In this document: positions 1 to 7,093 of the stretch, piece after piece
How the letters are laid out: every line of letters starts with the position of its first letter
Position numbering within the stretch: the first letter of the stretch is position 1
Source: Ramlibacter sp.
GTDB taxonomy: Bacteria; Pseudomonadota; Gammaproteobacteria; Burkholderiales; Burkholderiaceae_C
Reading direction: 5' to 3'
NCBI GenBank assembly: GCA_021156245.1
Contig: JAJNBO010000014.1
Location: forward strand, 1 to 15,220
Length of the DNA: 15,220 nucleotides
Notes under the pieces: generated by a model
Told to the model about the DNA's origin: nothing
Database searches by the model: none
What the model saw: only the letters and a program-made list of their open reading frames with translations
Program-made: the position numbers and the translations under genes

Positions 1-329
1 GTCGGTCATTGCTAGAGCGTAGCCGAAAGCTGGTCGCACAAGCTTGCATCCCATTGCTGCATCACGGCGGGTAGTCAAGGCAATCCAGCGGCGGCGCGGG
101 CGGAGGGGTGGTCCGCCACGCTTCGCCAGTCGTCAGGCAGGGCGATCCTGTTTTCTCGTCAGAGGGGATCTGGTCACAAGACTGCGTCCGCCCGAACATG
201 CCGACATGAATCCAGCTCTAGCAGCGGAACGGCCGTCACCTGCCAGAACCTTCGGACTACTAATCCGATGTGTACCGCGTCGTGGCCCACTGGCCCACGC
301 CAGCTTCCGCAACCCATACCACCAGACCA
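1..329. other. Left-edge stretch without a recognisable gene
   Basis: I see no coding region, RNA gene or mobile element here. The open frames that cross it have no family resemblance, no plausible ribosome binding site and run on into repeat DNA. A short segment near 253-268 (CGGA, seven bases, TCCG) resembles a tRNA anticodon arm, but no acceptor stem or T-loop motif accompanies it. Confidence 0.5.
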
Positions 330-360
330 GTCACGTGACATGTCACACCTGTCACGTGAC
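330..360. repeat. Nested perfect palindromes GTCACGTGAC / GTGACATGTCAC
   Basis: Three perfect palindromes overlap or adjoin: GTCACGTGAC at 330-339, GTGACATGTCAC at 335-346, and a second GTCACGTGAC at 351-360. The two identical 10-mers begin 21 bp apart, about two helical turns. All are built from the half-site TGTCAC/GTGACA, which is also the core of the tandem array that follows. They could be a dimeric protein binding site or just the degenerate left end of the array; no adjacent gene is visible to which they would be an operator. Confidence 0.8.
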
Positions 361-430
361 CTGGCACGCCACCTGTCACGCCACCTGTCACGCCACCTGT
401 CACGCTACCTGTCACGCTACCCGTCACGGC
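347..430. repeat. 12-bp tandem repeat array, about seven copies
   Basis: Seven consecutive 12-bp units follow the consensus ACCTGTCACGCC: 347-358, 359-370, 371-382, 383-394, 395-406, 407-418 and 419-430. Units three and four are identical, units five and six are identical (ending CT), and the first, second and last are diverged. Twelve is a multiple of three, so every frame through it translates as a four-residue repeat. Those frames are not credible proteins, because nothing around them is coding. Confidence 0.9.
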
Positions 431-652
431 CTGAGGCGGGCGTCCCGGCGAGTACCGACGTCGACGTCTAACGTGCCATCTTCCGGAGCACCAAGGCCTG
501 GCGGTTGCCGGCGGCGGTTGAAGTGACCACAGGCCAAGTCCGGGCCTCCGGCTACGGCGTCTGGGATTGCCTAGGGATTCGGGAGGTTCAGGGTGGTTCA
601 GGGTGGTTCATGCCCAAGTGGTCCCCAGTTTCCACGTCCCGCGGCTTTCAGG
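431..652. repeat. Non-coding spacer with a 10-bp triplet repeat at 581-610
   Basis: There is no recognisable gene. Three adjacent 10-bp units of consensus GGGTGGTTCA occupy 581-590 (one mismatch), 591-600 and 601-610. The remainder, between the 12-bp and 8-bp arrays, shows no structure I can name. Confidence 0.6.
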
Positions 653-998
653 ACCGAGGTCCCGAGGTCCCGAGGTCCCGAGGTCCCGAGTTCCCGAGTT
701 CCCGAGTTCCCGAGTTCCCGAGTTCCCGAGTTCCCGAGGTTCCCGAGGTCTCAAGGTCCCAGGGTCTCGGGATCTCGGGGTTTCGGGGTTTCGGGGTTTC
801 GGGGTTTCGGGGTTTCGGGGTTTCGGGGTTTCAGGGTCTCAGGGTCTCAGGGTCCCAGGGTCCAAGGGTCCCAGGGTCCCAGGGTCCAAGGGTCCAAGGG
901 GTCCAAGGGGTCCAAGGGGTCCAAGGGTCCAAGGGTCCCAGGTGCCTAGGTGCCTAGGTCCCAACGTCCCAAGGTCCCAAGGTCCATAGGTCGCAGGG
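653..998. repeat. Long degenerate octamer array (about 43 units)
   Basis: A nearly unbroken 8-bp periodicity runs for about 345 bp, with the general pattern of three pyrimidines followed by purines and GGT. Sub-blocks are homogeneous and change stepwise: CCCGAGGT (653-684), CCCGAGTT (685-732), a transition near 733-772, TTTCGGGG (781-828), TCTCAGGG/TCCCAGGG (837-884), TCCAAGGG including three 9-bp versions (885-935), TGCCTAGG (943-958) and TCCCAAGG (967-982). This pattern suggests local expansion by replication slippage of successive variants. Open frames across the array are by-products of the period and are not annotated. Confidence 0.9.
774..836 (+). repeat. GGGGTTTC block, potential G-quadruplex
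   Basis: Seven GGGG runs on the plus strand are separated by four-base TTTC loops (the first is preceded by CTC), ending in a GGG run. Four-G tracts with short, uniform loops are the textbook arrangement for a stable intramolecular G-quadruplex. The block resembles G-rich telomeric repeats in form, but it sits inside a longer octamer array and there is no sign of a replicon end. Confidence 0.7.
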
Positions 999-1297
999 TT
1001 CCAGACCGGGTCCGGTGGTCCTAGAGCCGCAGGCTGGTAGTGGTGTGTGCTCGAACAGGCGCGCAGGTTGCAGGTTTCAGGGGGGGGGTGCAACCTAAGG
1101 TGCAACCACGTTTTCACCGATCAAAGAGGCACCATCAGGGATGCCGCTAGGGGGTGCAACCTGCCACCTTGGACCCATAGGCGGAGGTCCCCGGGGTACC
1201 CTTGGGGTGGGAGAAAAGGGGCCCCAACTGTCTCTTTCTTTGGCCCTTTGTTGCTTTGTAGGGTACCCCTGCGCCGTCGATGTGACCCGGCGGAGTA
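999..1297. repeat. Non-coding spacer with GGTGCAACC repeats and GGGTACCC pairs
   Basis: No gene is supported. GGTGCAACC occurs three times on the plus strand (1087-1095, 1099-1107, 1153-1161). An inverted copy, AGGTTGCA (1065-1072), can pair with TGCAACCT (1089-1096) across a loop containing nine consecutive G (1080-1088). The palindrome GGGTACCC occurs at 1194-1201 and 1261-1268, flanking the terminator candidate described separately. Confidence 0.6.
1214..1249 (-). terminator. Weak candidate terminator for the minus-strand operon
   Basis: Read on the minus strand, AAAGGGCC (1249-1242) can pair with GGCCCCTTT (1223-1215), with one bulged base and an 18-nt loop, followed by a short T-rich tail. 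It lies about 50 bp past the last stop codon of the operon, where a terminator would be expected. The loop is large and the T tract is poor, so this is only a candidate. Confidence 0.3.
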
Positions 1298-2650
1298 TCA
1301 ATCCGTCGACAGGTTTCGTACGGGTCGGCCGGCTGCTACCGCGATGCCAACATCCGCCAACACCTGCTGCAGGTGCGTCCCAAACAACTTCGGATTCTCC
1401 GCAAAAGGAAAGTGACCCAGCCCATGCATCACACGAAACACTGCGCCTGGGATCTTGGCCGCCGTCTCCTCCGACCGCTCGGCAGTACACGAGTAGTCGT
1501 ATTCGCCGGTGAGCATGAAGAGCGGGCACTTCCGGGTGTCGATATGGCCGACGCGATCGCGCGCGTCCCACTCCCCAGAGTAGAAGCTGATATCCCCGCG
1601 AAAGGTCGCAAAGCCGCCCTGAGAGTAGTGCCACCATACCTCCTGCGCGCACTCCGCGGGACTCTGGGGCGCCATGAGCCCCTCCACCCACTCCGGACTG
1701 AAGATGGCCTGGTTGACCTGGGGATGGAACGCCCAGGGCACGTTGCGTCCCTGCACATGGTCGCTGGCTTCGCAGGCCACGATGGCGGAAAAGGCCTCGG
1801 GATGACGAAGCGCAAGTTCGAGGCAGATCTCGCCGGACATCGAAGCGCCCAGCAAGATGGGTTTGCGAAGACCCGCGGCCTGGATGAAACCCATCACCAA
1901 GTCCACGTACAGGTCAGTGGTCAGCGACCAGCTTCCGGGGATGGCGCCGGTCGGGGGTGGACTCTTGCCGTGCCAGGGCAGGTCGAAGGTTACGAACCTG
2001 TAGCCCGAGAGGCCGGGTTCGGCCATGAGTCGGTGGAACTGGCGATTGTCGGAGCCGGCGGTGTGCAGCCCCAGGATCACCGGGCCCTCCCCCGCGGACT
2101 CGTAGTAGATCTTGTAGGGCCCACCGTCGGCGGCGACTTCAACGTAGGAACCGATGGGTGCGCGCCTGCCCAACGACTCCTCAGGGGTATCGAGCGCTGC
2201 GCGCAGCGACGGCGGAACGGGCTCCGGGAAGCCCGATGCGAGCCACTTTCCGATCTCCAGAACTCTCCGGACCAGATGACACGATTGAACGAAGCGAAGC
2301 ATGTCCCCGCGAACCTCGAATCCAGGGATTCGCATCAGCATCGCGAAGATGGACTGGTGGTGCCGGACCGGGAGCGGAGCAAGGTACTTCGCCCAGATCT
2401 CCTCGGATGCGGCGACCGCGAATTCCGATGAGTTGGAGGCCGAGCCGTCAACGCCATGGAGCTCGCCTTCGTGGAACCGAAAGTCCGCCGCATGGGTGCC
2501 TGCCTGAATCGTGAAGGCGGCAGACCACGGTCCCTTCCACGCAGCAAGGACCGCATCGGAGGCGCACGCGCGGACCCACTTGTCAGTGAATTCTGGCCAG
2601 CTGTCCGTTGGCCAACCCGGGCAGCGCGTAGCGTCCAAGATTCGATTCAA
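1298..2650 (-). CDS. Alpha/beta hydrolase with an SCP2-like N-terminal domain
   Basis: This is a predicted cytoplasmic serine hydrolase of 450 residues. The C-terminal part (about 165-440) is an alpha/beta hydrolase fold: oxyanion-loop region LHTAGS (195-200), HGKS (227-230), nucleophile elbow GASMSG (268-273, Ser270), acidic residue Asp385 in TGEYD and His413 in GLGHF. The elbow has Ser where GxSxG normally has its final Gly. Residues 1-140 form an extra domain; its FRFHEGELHGVDG...FAVAASEEIW pattern recalls SCP2 sterol-carrier-like folds, a resemblance judged by eye. The chosen start is TTG, because AGGAG (2657-2661) lies six bases upstream and no in-frame ATG occurs before residue 104. A longer frame reaching 2983 would overlap the amidohydrolase and is unlikely. 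It is the last gene of the operon, 46 bp after the amidohydrolase. Substrate unknown; ester, lactone or C-C bond hydrolysis are all possible. Confidence 0.82.
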   Translation of the reverse strand: MNRILDATRCPGWPTDSWPEFTDKWVRACASDAVLAAWKGPWSAAFTIQAGTHAADFRFHEGELHGVDGSASNSSEFAVAASEEIWAKYLAPLPVRHHQSIFAMLMRIPGFEVRGDMLRFVQSCHLVRRVLEIGKWLASGFPEPVPPSLRAALDTPEESLGRRAPIGSYVEVAADGGPYKIYYESAGEGPVILGLHTAGSDNRQFHRLMAEPGLSGYRFVTFDLPWHGKSPPPTGAIPGSWSLTTDLYVDLVMGFIQAAGLRKPILLGASMSGEICLELALRHPEAFSAIVACEASDHVQGRNVPWAFHPQVNQAIFSPEWVEGLMAPQSPAECAQEVWWHYSQGGFATFRGDISFYSGEWDARDRVGHIDTRKCPLFMLTGEYDYSCTAERSEETAAKIPGAVFRVMHGLGHFPFAENPKLFGTHLQQVLADVGIAVAAGRPVRNLSTD

Positions 2651-2656
2651 GAAAAG

Positions 2657-2661
2657 CTCCT
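2657..2661 (-). promoter_or_regulatory. Ribosome binding site that fixes a TTG start
   Basis: AGGAG on the minus strand is six bases from the TTG at 2650-2648. It decides the start of the alpha/beta hydrolase, which has no ATG in its first 100 codons. Confidence 0.65.
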
Positions 2662-2696
2662 GGTGTTGCAATGGCGACGATGACCACCGCCACGGA

Positions 2697-3728
2697 TCAA
2701 GTCGCGGGAATGCGGTACAGACGGGCGGCGTTGTCGTGAAACAGCGCTCGCCGCTCGGATTCAGAAAGTCCGGAGGCGACCCGCTTGAAGGCATTCCACA
2801 GAACGCCGTAACCTCCCAAGCTGCGATCCACGGGGAAGTTGCTCTCGAACATGCAACGCTCGGAGCCGAAAAGATCGAGGGTCGTATCCACGAGCGGCTG
2901 CCATTCACGCGCCAGTTGCTCGGATGAAGGAGGTCTCGGTTGCGACACAAAGTCGTAGCCGAACACCGCGGTGCCAAACCCACCGATCTTCACATGCACG
3001 TTGGGGCACGCCGCAAGTACCCGTATGCGCGCTTCCCATTCCTTGCGTGCGCGCTCGGGGTCATCTTGATAGTCGCCCACCCCGAGCAGCCCGCCTATGT
3101 GGTCGAGTACCAAGGGCACGTCCGGGAACGCCCTCGCCAGCTCAGCCACCTCCAGGATTTGAGGGTGATAGATCCAGGCATCGAATGACAACCCGTGGTG
3201 TGCCAGACGCCCGTAACCGCCGCGAAAGGCAGGATCCCCGTAGAGACCTTTCATTGGTCGCGCGAGCACGCCGTGGCGGAAGCCGGAGTGCCAGGCGCCA
3301 CTGTTGCGGATGCCGCGCAGGCGCCCGTCAGACGCCTGTTCCAGCGCGAAAAGAATCTCGTCAACGGCGCTGTGTCGCAGGTCCGCATAGCCAACGATTC
3401 CCGCGGCAATGCGCGGAGACCCGGCTCGGCCGTTCCGTGTTGCCGCGACCACGGCCTCCACCTCGCCGACCGGCTTCAAGTGTTCGGGCCCGTCCTGCCG
3501 GTAGCGCCACGCGCACTGAATATAGACCGTTGCCCGGAGGTTATGCCCCTGTGCGTCCGCCACCAGGTCAGGCGGCATGTAGCCGCCCCAGTGCTCGGAG
3601 AAGTGATGGTGCGCGTCGAGGATCGGCAGTTCGGGCAGCAAAGGCTCCTCGCGGCTGGCCTGCAGCCAGCGCGCATCGGGCTGCTTGTGGACGATCACCG
3701 GCAGTTCCGTGGCCGCATCAATGGACAT
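2697..3728 (-). CDS. Amidohydrolase-family (COG3618-type) metal-dependent hydrolase
   Basis: This 343-residue protein is a TIM-barrel hydrolase of the amidohydrolase-2 type (PF04909), the group that includes 2-pyrone-4,6-dicarboxylate lactonase and L-fuconolactonase-like enzymes. Diagnostic features are ILDAHHHF near the N-terminus (residues 36-43, the HxH metal/substrate motif), LVLDHIGG (207-213) at a later strand, MFESNFPVD (293-301) carrying the conserved Asp, and the terminal HDNAARLYRI (331-340). Length is normal for the family. The ATG lies one base after the livF stop, with GGGAG just upstream, so it is translationally coupled to the transporter. Placement suggests hydrolysis of a lactone, or less likely a decarboxylation, on the imported compound or a downstream intermediate. 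Exact substrate cannot be told. Confidence 0.88.
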   Translation of the reverse strand: MSIDAATELPVIVHKQPDARWLQASREEPLLPELPILDAHHHFSEHWGGYMPPDLVADAQGHNLRATVYIQCAWRYRQDGPEHLKPVGEVEAVVAATRNGRAGSPRIAAGIVGYADLRHSAVDEILFALEQASDGRLRGIRNSGAWHSGFRHGVLARPMKGLYGDPAFRGGYGRLAHHGLSFDAWIYHPQILEVAELARAFPDVPLVLDHIGGLLGVGDYQDDPERARKEWEARIRVLAACPNVHVKIGGFGTAVFGYDFVSQPRPPSSEQLAREWQPLVDTTLDLFGSERCMFESNFPVDRSLGGYGVLWNAFKRVASGLSESERRALFHDNAARLYRIPAT

Positions 3729-3729
3729 G

Positions 3730-4440
3730 TCAGACTCCCAAGTAGGCTTTGCGGACGTACGGGTCTTCGAGAAGTTCCTCGCCCTTGCCTGATTTCACGA
3801 CCTCGCCGTGCTCCAGGGCATAAGCGTTGTGAGCAAGGCGCAAGGCCAGCCGCGCGTTCTGTTCCACCAGCACGATCGACATGCCCTCGTGGTTCAGCCG
3901 CCGGATCGCATCGGCAATTTCGGACACGACCTTCGGCGCTATTCCGAGGGAGGGCTCGTCGAGCATCAGCAGGCGAGGACGCGCCATAAGCGCGCGGCCG
4001 ATGGCCACCATCTGCTGTTCGCCCCCCGACAGGGAACCGGCGAGCTGGCTGCGTCGCTCGTGGACCCGGGGGAACAACGCGTATACGCGCTTCAGCGATT
4101 CATCGCGCTCCGCGCGAGAGCCGACCGTGTGCGCGCCGACCAGCAGGTTCTCCAGCACGGTCATGCGGCCGAACAGGCGCCGGCCTTCGGGCGAAAGGGC
4201 GATCCCGCGCTGCACGCGCGCCTCGGGCGCAAGCTTCTGGATCTCGGCATCCTGGAACCGGATGGCTCCGCCACTGCAGGACACCAGCCCGGCAACGGCT
4301 TTGAGCGTGCTGCTCTTGCCTGCGCCGTTCGATCCGATCAGCGCCACCAGTTCGCCGCGACCGAGGCGGAAGCTCACACCGCGCACGGCGGCGAGGCCTC
4401 CGTAGTGAACCCGCAGGTCCCGGACGTCAAGCATGTGCAT
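3730..4440 (-). CDS. livF: Branched-chain amino acid-type ABC transporter ATPase LivF
   Basis: This is the second ATPase subunit of a Liv-type importer, powering uptake at the cytoplasmic face of the inner membrane. The 236-residue protein has Walker A GSNGAGKS (36-43), the complete ABC signature LSGGEQ (137-142), Walker B LLMLDEP (157-163) and the LivF-typical YLG ending. The ATG at 4440 was chosen because GGAG precedes it by nine bases; a TTG five codons upstream and a second ATG at 4434 are alternatives. The start overlaps the 3' end of livG by 14 bp, which implies coupled translation. Orthology to the LivF class is firm. The substrate is not, since this class also imports aromatic acids, urea, amides and other small molecules. 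Confidence 0.93.
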   Translation of the reverse strand: MHMLDVRDLRVHYGGLAAVRGVSFRLGRGELVALIGSNGAGKSSTLKAVAGLVSCSGGAIRFQDAEIQKLAPEARVQRGIALSPEGRRLFGRMTVLENLLVGAHTVGSRAERDESLKRVYALFPRVHERRSQLAGSLSGGEQQMVAIGRALMARPRLLMLDEPSLGIAPKVVSEIADAIRRLNHEGMSIVLVEQNARLALRLAHNAYALEHGEVVKSGKGEELLEDPYVRKAYLGV

Positions 4441-5206
4441 GGTCGGGGGCTCCAAGGTAGGCCTCGACGACGGCCGGGTTATCGCGAAGTTCCTCCGGCG
4501 TGCCCTCGGCGATCTTCTCGCCCTGCACGAGCACCACGATACGTTCGCAGATCTCCATGACGATCGCCATGTGGTGTTCCACCAGGAGGATGGTCAAGCC
4601 CTGCTCGTCGCGCAGTCGCCGCAGCAGGCGCGTGAGCTCCCGACACTCCTCGTGGTTCAGGCCCGCGGCAGGTTCGTCCATCAGGAGCATCGCCGGGCTC
4701 GTCGCCAGCGCGATGGCGATGCCCAGCTTCTTCTGCAGGCCGTAGGCAAGCGTCCCGGCTGGCGCCTCGCGCCATGCCTGCATGCCGACAACCTGCAGGA
4801 TGCGCTCCACTTCGCTGGACGCCTGTGCGGAATCGAGCAGACCCGTCTTCCGGAGCATGAGCCGCTGGGGCCCCGAACCCTGCACGCGCGTGAGCATTGC
4901 GTTGCGGATGTTCTCCTCCACGCTGTCGGTGGCGTAGGTGGTGGTCTGCTGGAAGGTCCTGGCCAGGCCGCGCTTGACGATGGCGCTGGGACGCATGCCG
5001 GTGACCTCCGCGCCGTCGAAGCGAACGTGCCCCGACGTTGCGGGCAGGACGCCGCTGATGACGTTGAACGCAGTGGTCTTCCCTGCGCCGTTGGGTCCGA
5101 TGAGCCCCGCGATGCGGCCGCGCGGCACCGAGAAGCTCAGGTCCTTGACTGCCGCAAGGCCGCCGAAGCGCTTGGAGAGGCCATCGACCTCGAGCAGGAC
5201 GGTCAT
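4427..5206 (-). CDS. livG: Branched-chain amino acid-type ABC transporter ATPase LivG
   Basis: This is the first ATPase subunit, 259 residues. Walker A is GPNGAGKT (37-44), the LivG-typical ARTFQQ follows (82-87), and Walker B is MLLMDEP (173-179), with LLVEHHM (207-213) as the H-loop. The signature position reads AYGLQKK (154-160) instead of LSGGQ, a relaxed form that is common in LivG proteins. The ATG overlaps the livM stop in ATGA. A longer in-frame extension upstream to 6139 is just the other reading of livM and is not used. It probably forms a heterodimer with LivF. Confidence 0.93.
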   Translation of the reverse strand: MTVLLEVDGLSKRFGGLAAVKDLSFSVPRGRIAGLIGPNGAGKTTAFNVISGVLPATSGHVRFDGAEVTGMRPSAIVKRGLARTFQQTTTYATDSVEENIRNAMLTRVQGSGPQRLMLRKTGLLDSAQASSEVERILQVVGMQAWREAPAGTLAYGLQKKLGIAIALATSPAMLLMDEPAAGLNHEECRELTRLLRRLRDEQGLTILLVEHHMAIVMEICERIVVLVQGEKIAEGTPEELRDNPAVVEAYLGAPDHAHA

Positions 5207-6183
5207 CGGGACGCCCTCCTCTCGCGCAGCAATTGCGCCAGGCTGGCGATGCCACCTGGCAGGAAGCGCAGGATCAGGATCAGCGCCGCGCCATAGAACA
5301 TGTGCTGCGTCTGGACCGCGCCGCGGAACAGCTCGGGCAGGGGCGTGAGCACGACGGCGCCCACCACGGGCCCATACAGTGATTTGCGGCCGCCGATCAC
5401 CAGCATGGTGATGAATGCGACCGATGAGGCCGTGTTGAACGACTCCGGCGAGATGAAGCCGATGTAGCGCGCGGTCAGCATGCCGCCCAGCGCGGCCAGC
5501 ATGCTCCCGCCGGCATAGGCCACCAACTGCAGGCGCAGGACGTCGAGGCCCGTGGACTCCGCCAGCGCCGGGTTCGCCGCCACCGCGTTCATCGCATGTC
5601 CCAGGGGCCGTGCGAACAGCCACACCATGCCGGCGACCGAGACCGCGGCCAGCACGAGGGCCAGGCCGTAGAAGCGCTCGCGGGTGTCGAAGGCGAAGCC
5701 GCCCAGCTGCAACGGCGCGATCCCGGCGATACCGCTGGCCCCGCCCGTCACGCTGACAGCATCCAACAGGATCAGGCGAACCAGCTCCGCGAACGCAAAC
5801 GTCACGAGCACGAAGTACACACCTTTGAGGCGCAGGATGACCCAACCGAGCAGCGCCGCGACGACTCCAACCGCTAGCAGCGCGACCGCGGTCGACGACA
5901 GCACGCCCAGGCCCGCACCCTGCGCCAGCAGGACCGACCCATAGGCGCCCAACGCGGCCGGTGCGGAATGACCGAAGGAAAGCTGTCCGCAACGGTCGAT
6001 CAGCGACAGGCCGTTGACGATCACGATATTGATGCACGCGAGGATGGCCAGGTGCAGGACGAACTGCCCCCCGGTCCACGGAAGCACGGCCAGCGTCAAG
6101 ACGACGGCGCCCGCCGCCAGCGGACCTGGCCGCCGCCAAGCCGGCGCCACTGCCGGCGCCAAATCAATGGTCTGTGCGCTCAT
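5203..6183 (-). CDS. livM: Branched-chain amino acid-type ABC transporter permease LivM
   Basis: This is an inner-membrane permease of 326 residues. It has a proline/arginine-containing N-terminus (1-20) followed by a series of hydrophobic segments. The family motif GQLSFGHSA (66-74) lies in the region typical of LivM, and NPALAESTGLDVLRLQLVAY marks the cytoplasmic coupling loop. The start ATG sits one base beyond the livH stop and the stop overlaps the livG start, so the four transporter genes are tightly coupled. Length is usual for LivM. Confidence 0.93.
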   Translation of the reverse strand: MSAQTIDLAPAVAPAWRRPGPLAAGAVVLTLAVLPWTGGQFVLHLAILACINIVIVNGLSLIDRCGQLSFGHSAPAALGAYGSVLLAQGAGLGVLSSTAVALLAVGVVAALLGWVILRLKGVYFVLVTFAFAELVRLILLDAVSVTGGASGIAGIAPLQLGGFAFDTRERFYGLALVLAAVSVAGMVWLFARPLGHAMNAVAANPALAESTGLDVLRLQLVAYAGGSMLAALGGMLTARYIGFISPESFNTASSVAFITMLVIGGRKSLYGPVVGAVVLTPLPELFRGAVQTQHMFYGAALILILRFLPGGIASLAQLLRERRASR

Positions 6184-6184
6184 G

Positions 6185-7054
6185 TCAAGCTTCTCCGCGC
6201 CCGATCAACCCGCGGGGGAACGCGAGCATTCCGACGACGACGAGGATGAAGATGAGCATGTCCGCCGTGCTGCTGCTCAGGAATAGCGACGAGTAGCTTT
6301 CCAGCAGGCCTAGACACAGGCCGGCGACGGCTGCGCCAGGAATGCTTCCCAGACCGCCGAGGATGACCACCATGAAGGCCTTAAGCAGCGGGGTGGCTCC
6401 CATGAAGGGCGACACCGAAAACAGGGGGGCCATGAGTGCCCCTGCCACTGCCGCGAGGCCGATGCCAAGCCCGAAGCCGAGCGGGTAGTAGATCTTCGAG
6501 CGCACACCCTGGATCGATGCGATCTCCGCGTCCTCCACCACTGCGCGCAACCCCCGGCCCGCGGCCGAGTGCTTCAGGAACGCATACAGCAGCAGCAGGA
6601 CCACCAAGGCAAACCCCACGACCAGTAGCCGCGAATTTGCCACCGTCACCCCCAGGAAGGAGGTCGCTCCGGGCGCGACGGACGGCATGGAGACCGGATC
6701 CGGCCCGAATGTCATCAGCGCAGCGTTCTGCAAGATCAGCGCAAGGCCGATGGTGGTGATCATGCCGTTGAGCTCGTCGCGACGGAACGGCTTCAGCACC
6801 AGCCATTCCACGAGGCTGCCGAAAGCGATCGCCAGCGCGGCGCTGAGCGCTACCGCAACCAGGAAAGGCAACGACAACTTCACCACCAACGCATAGGCGG
6901 CGAACGCCCCCAGCATGTAGAACTCGCCATGCGCGAAGTTGACCATCCGCATCACGCCGAAGACCAAGGTGAAGCCGACCGCCATGAGGAGGTACAGGAG
7001 ACCGACGACGAGTCCATTGACCGTCGCCTGGCCCAGAAGCACGTGCCAATCCAT
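6185..7054 (-). CDS. livH: Branched-chain amino acid-type ABC transporter permease LivH
   Basis: This inner-membrane permease is 289 residues from the ATG at 7054. The family hallmark VNFAHGEFYMLGAF occurs near residues 38-51, and hydrophobic segments alternate through the length, ending in GLIGRGEA. A TTG at 7063 would add three residues and cannot be excluded, because neither start has a strong ribosome binding site. The gap after the binding-protein gene is 39 bp. It partners LivM in the transmembrane channel. Confidence 0.92.
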   Translation of the reverse strand: MDWHVLLGQATVNGLVVGLLYLLMAVGFTLVFGVMRMVNFAHGEFYMLGAFAAYALVVKLSLPFLVAVALSAALAIAFGSLVEWLVLKPFRRDELNGMITTIGLALILQNAALMTFGPDPVSMPSVAPGATSFLGVTVANSRLLVVGFALVVLLLLYAFLKHSAAGRGLRAVVEDAEIASIQGVRSKIYYPLGFGLGIGLAAVAGALMAPLFSVSPFMGATPLLKAFMVVILGGLGSIPGAAVAGLCLGLLESYSSLFLSSSTADMLIFILVVVGMLAFPRGLIGRGEA

Positions 7055-7093
7055 GTCAGCCAATCCCGGGGTTTGTCGCAGAGGCGGTCGCCT

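Noticed and set aside
253..268. Possible tRNA anticodon arm
   Set aside because: A four-pair stem with a seven-base loop is seen, but there is no T-loop motif, D-arm or acceptor stem around it.
330..430. CRISPR array
   Set aside because: Units are 12 bp and contiguous with no unique spacers, and no cas genes are present.
44..1117. Several open frames of 67-160 codons through the left region
   Set aside because: They are products of the 12-bp and 8-bp repeats: low-complexity translations in several frames and both strands, no ribosome binding sites, no family resemblance.
2651..2983. N-terminal extension of the alpha/beta hydrolase
   Set aside because: Most of the open frame above 2697 lies inside the amidohydrolase gene and has no ribosome binding site; the TTG at 2650 has a good one.
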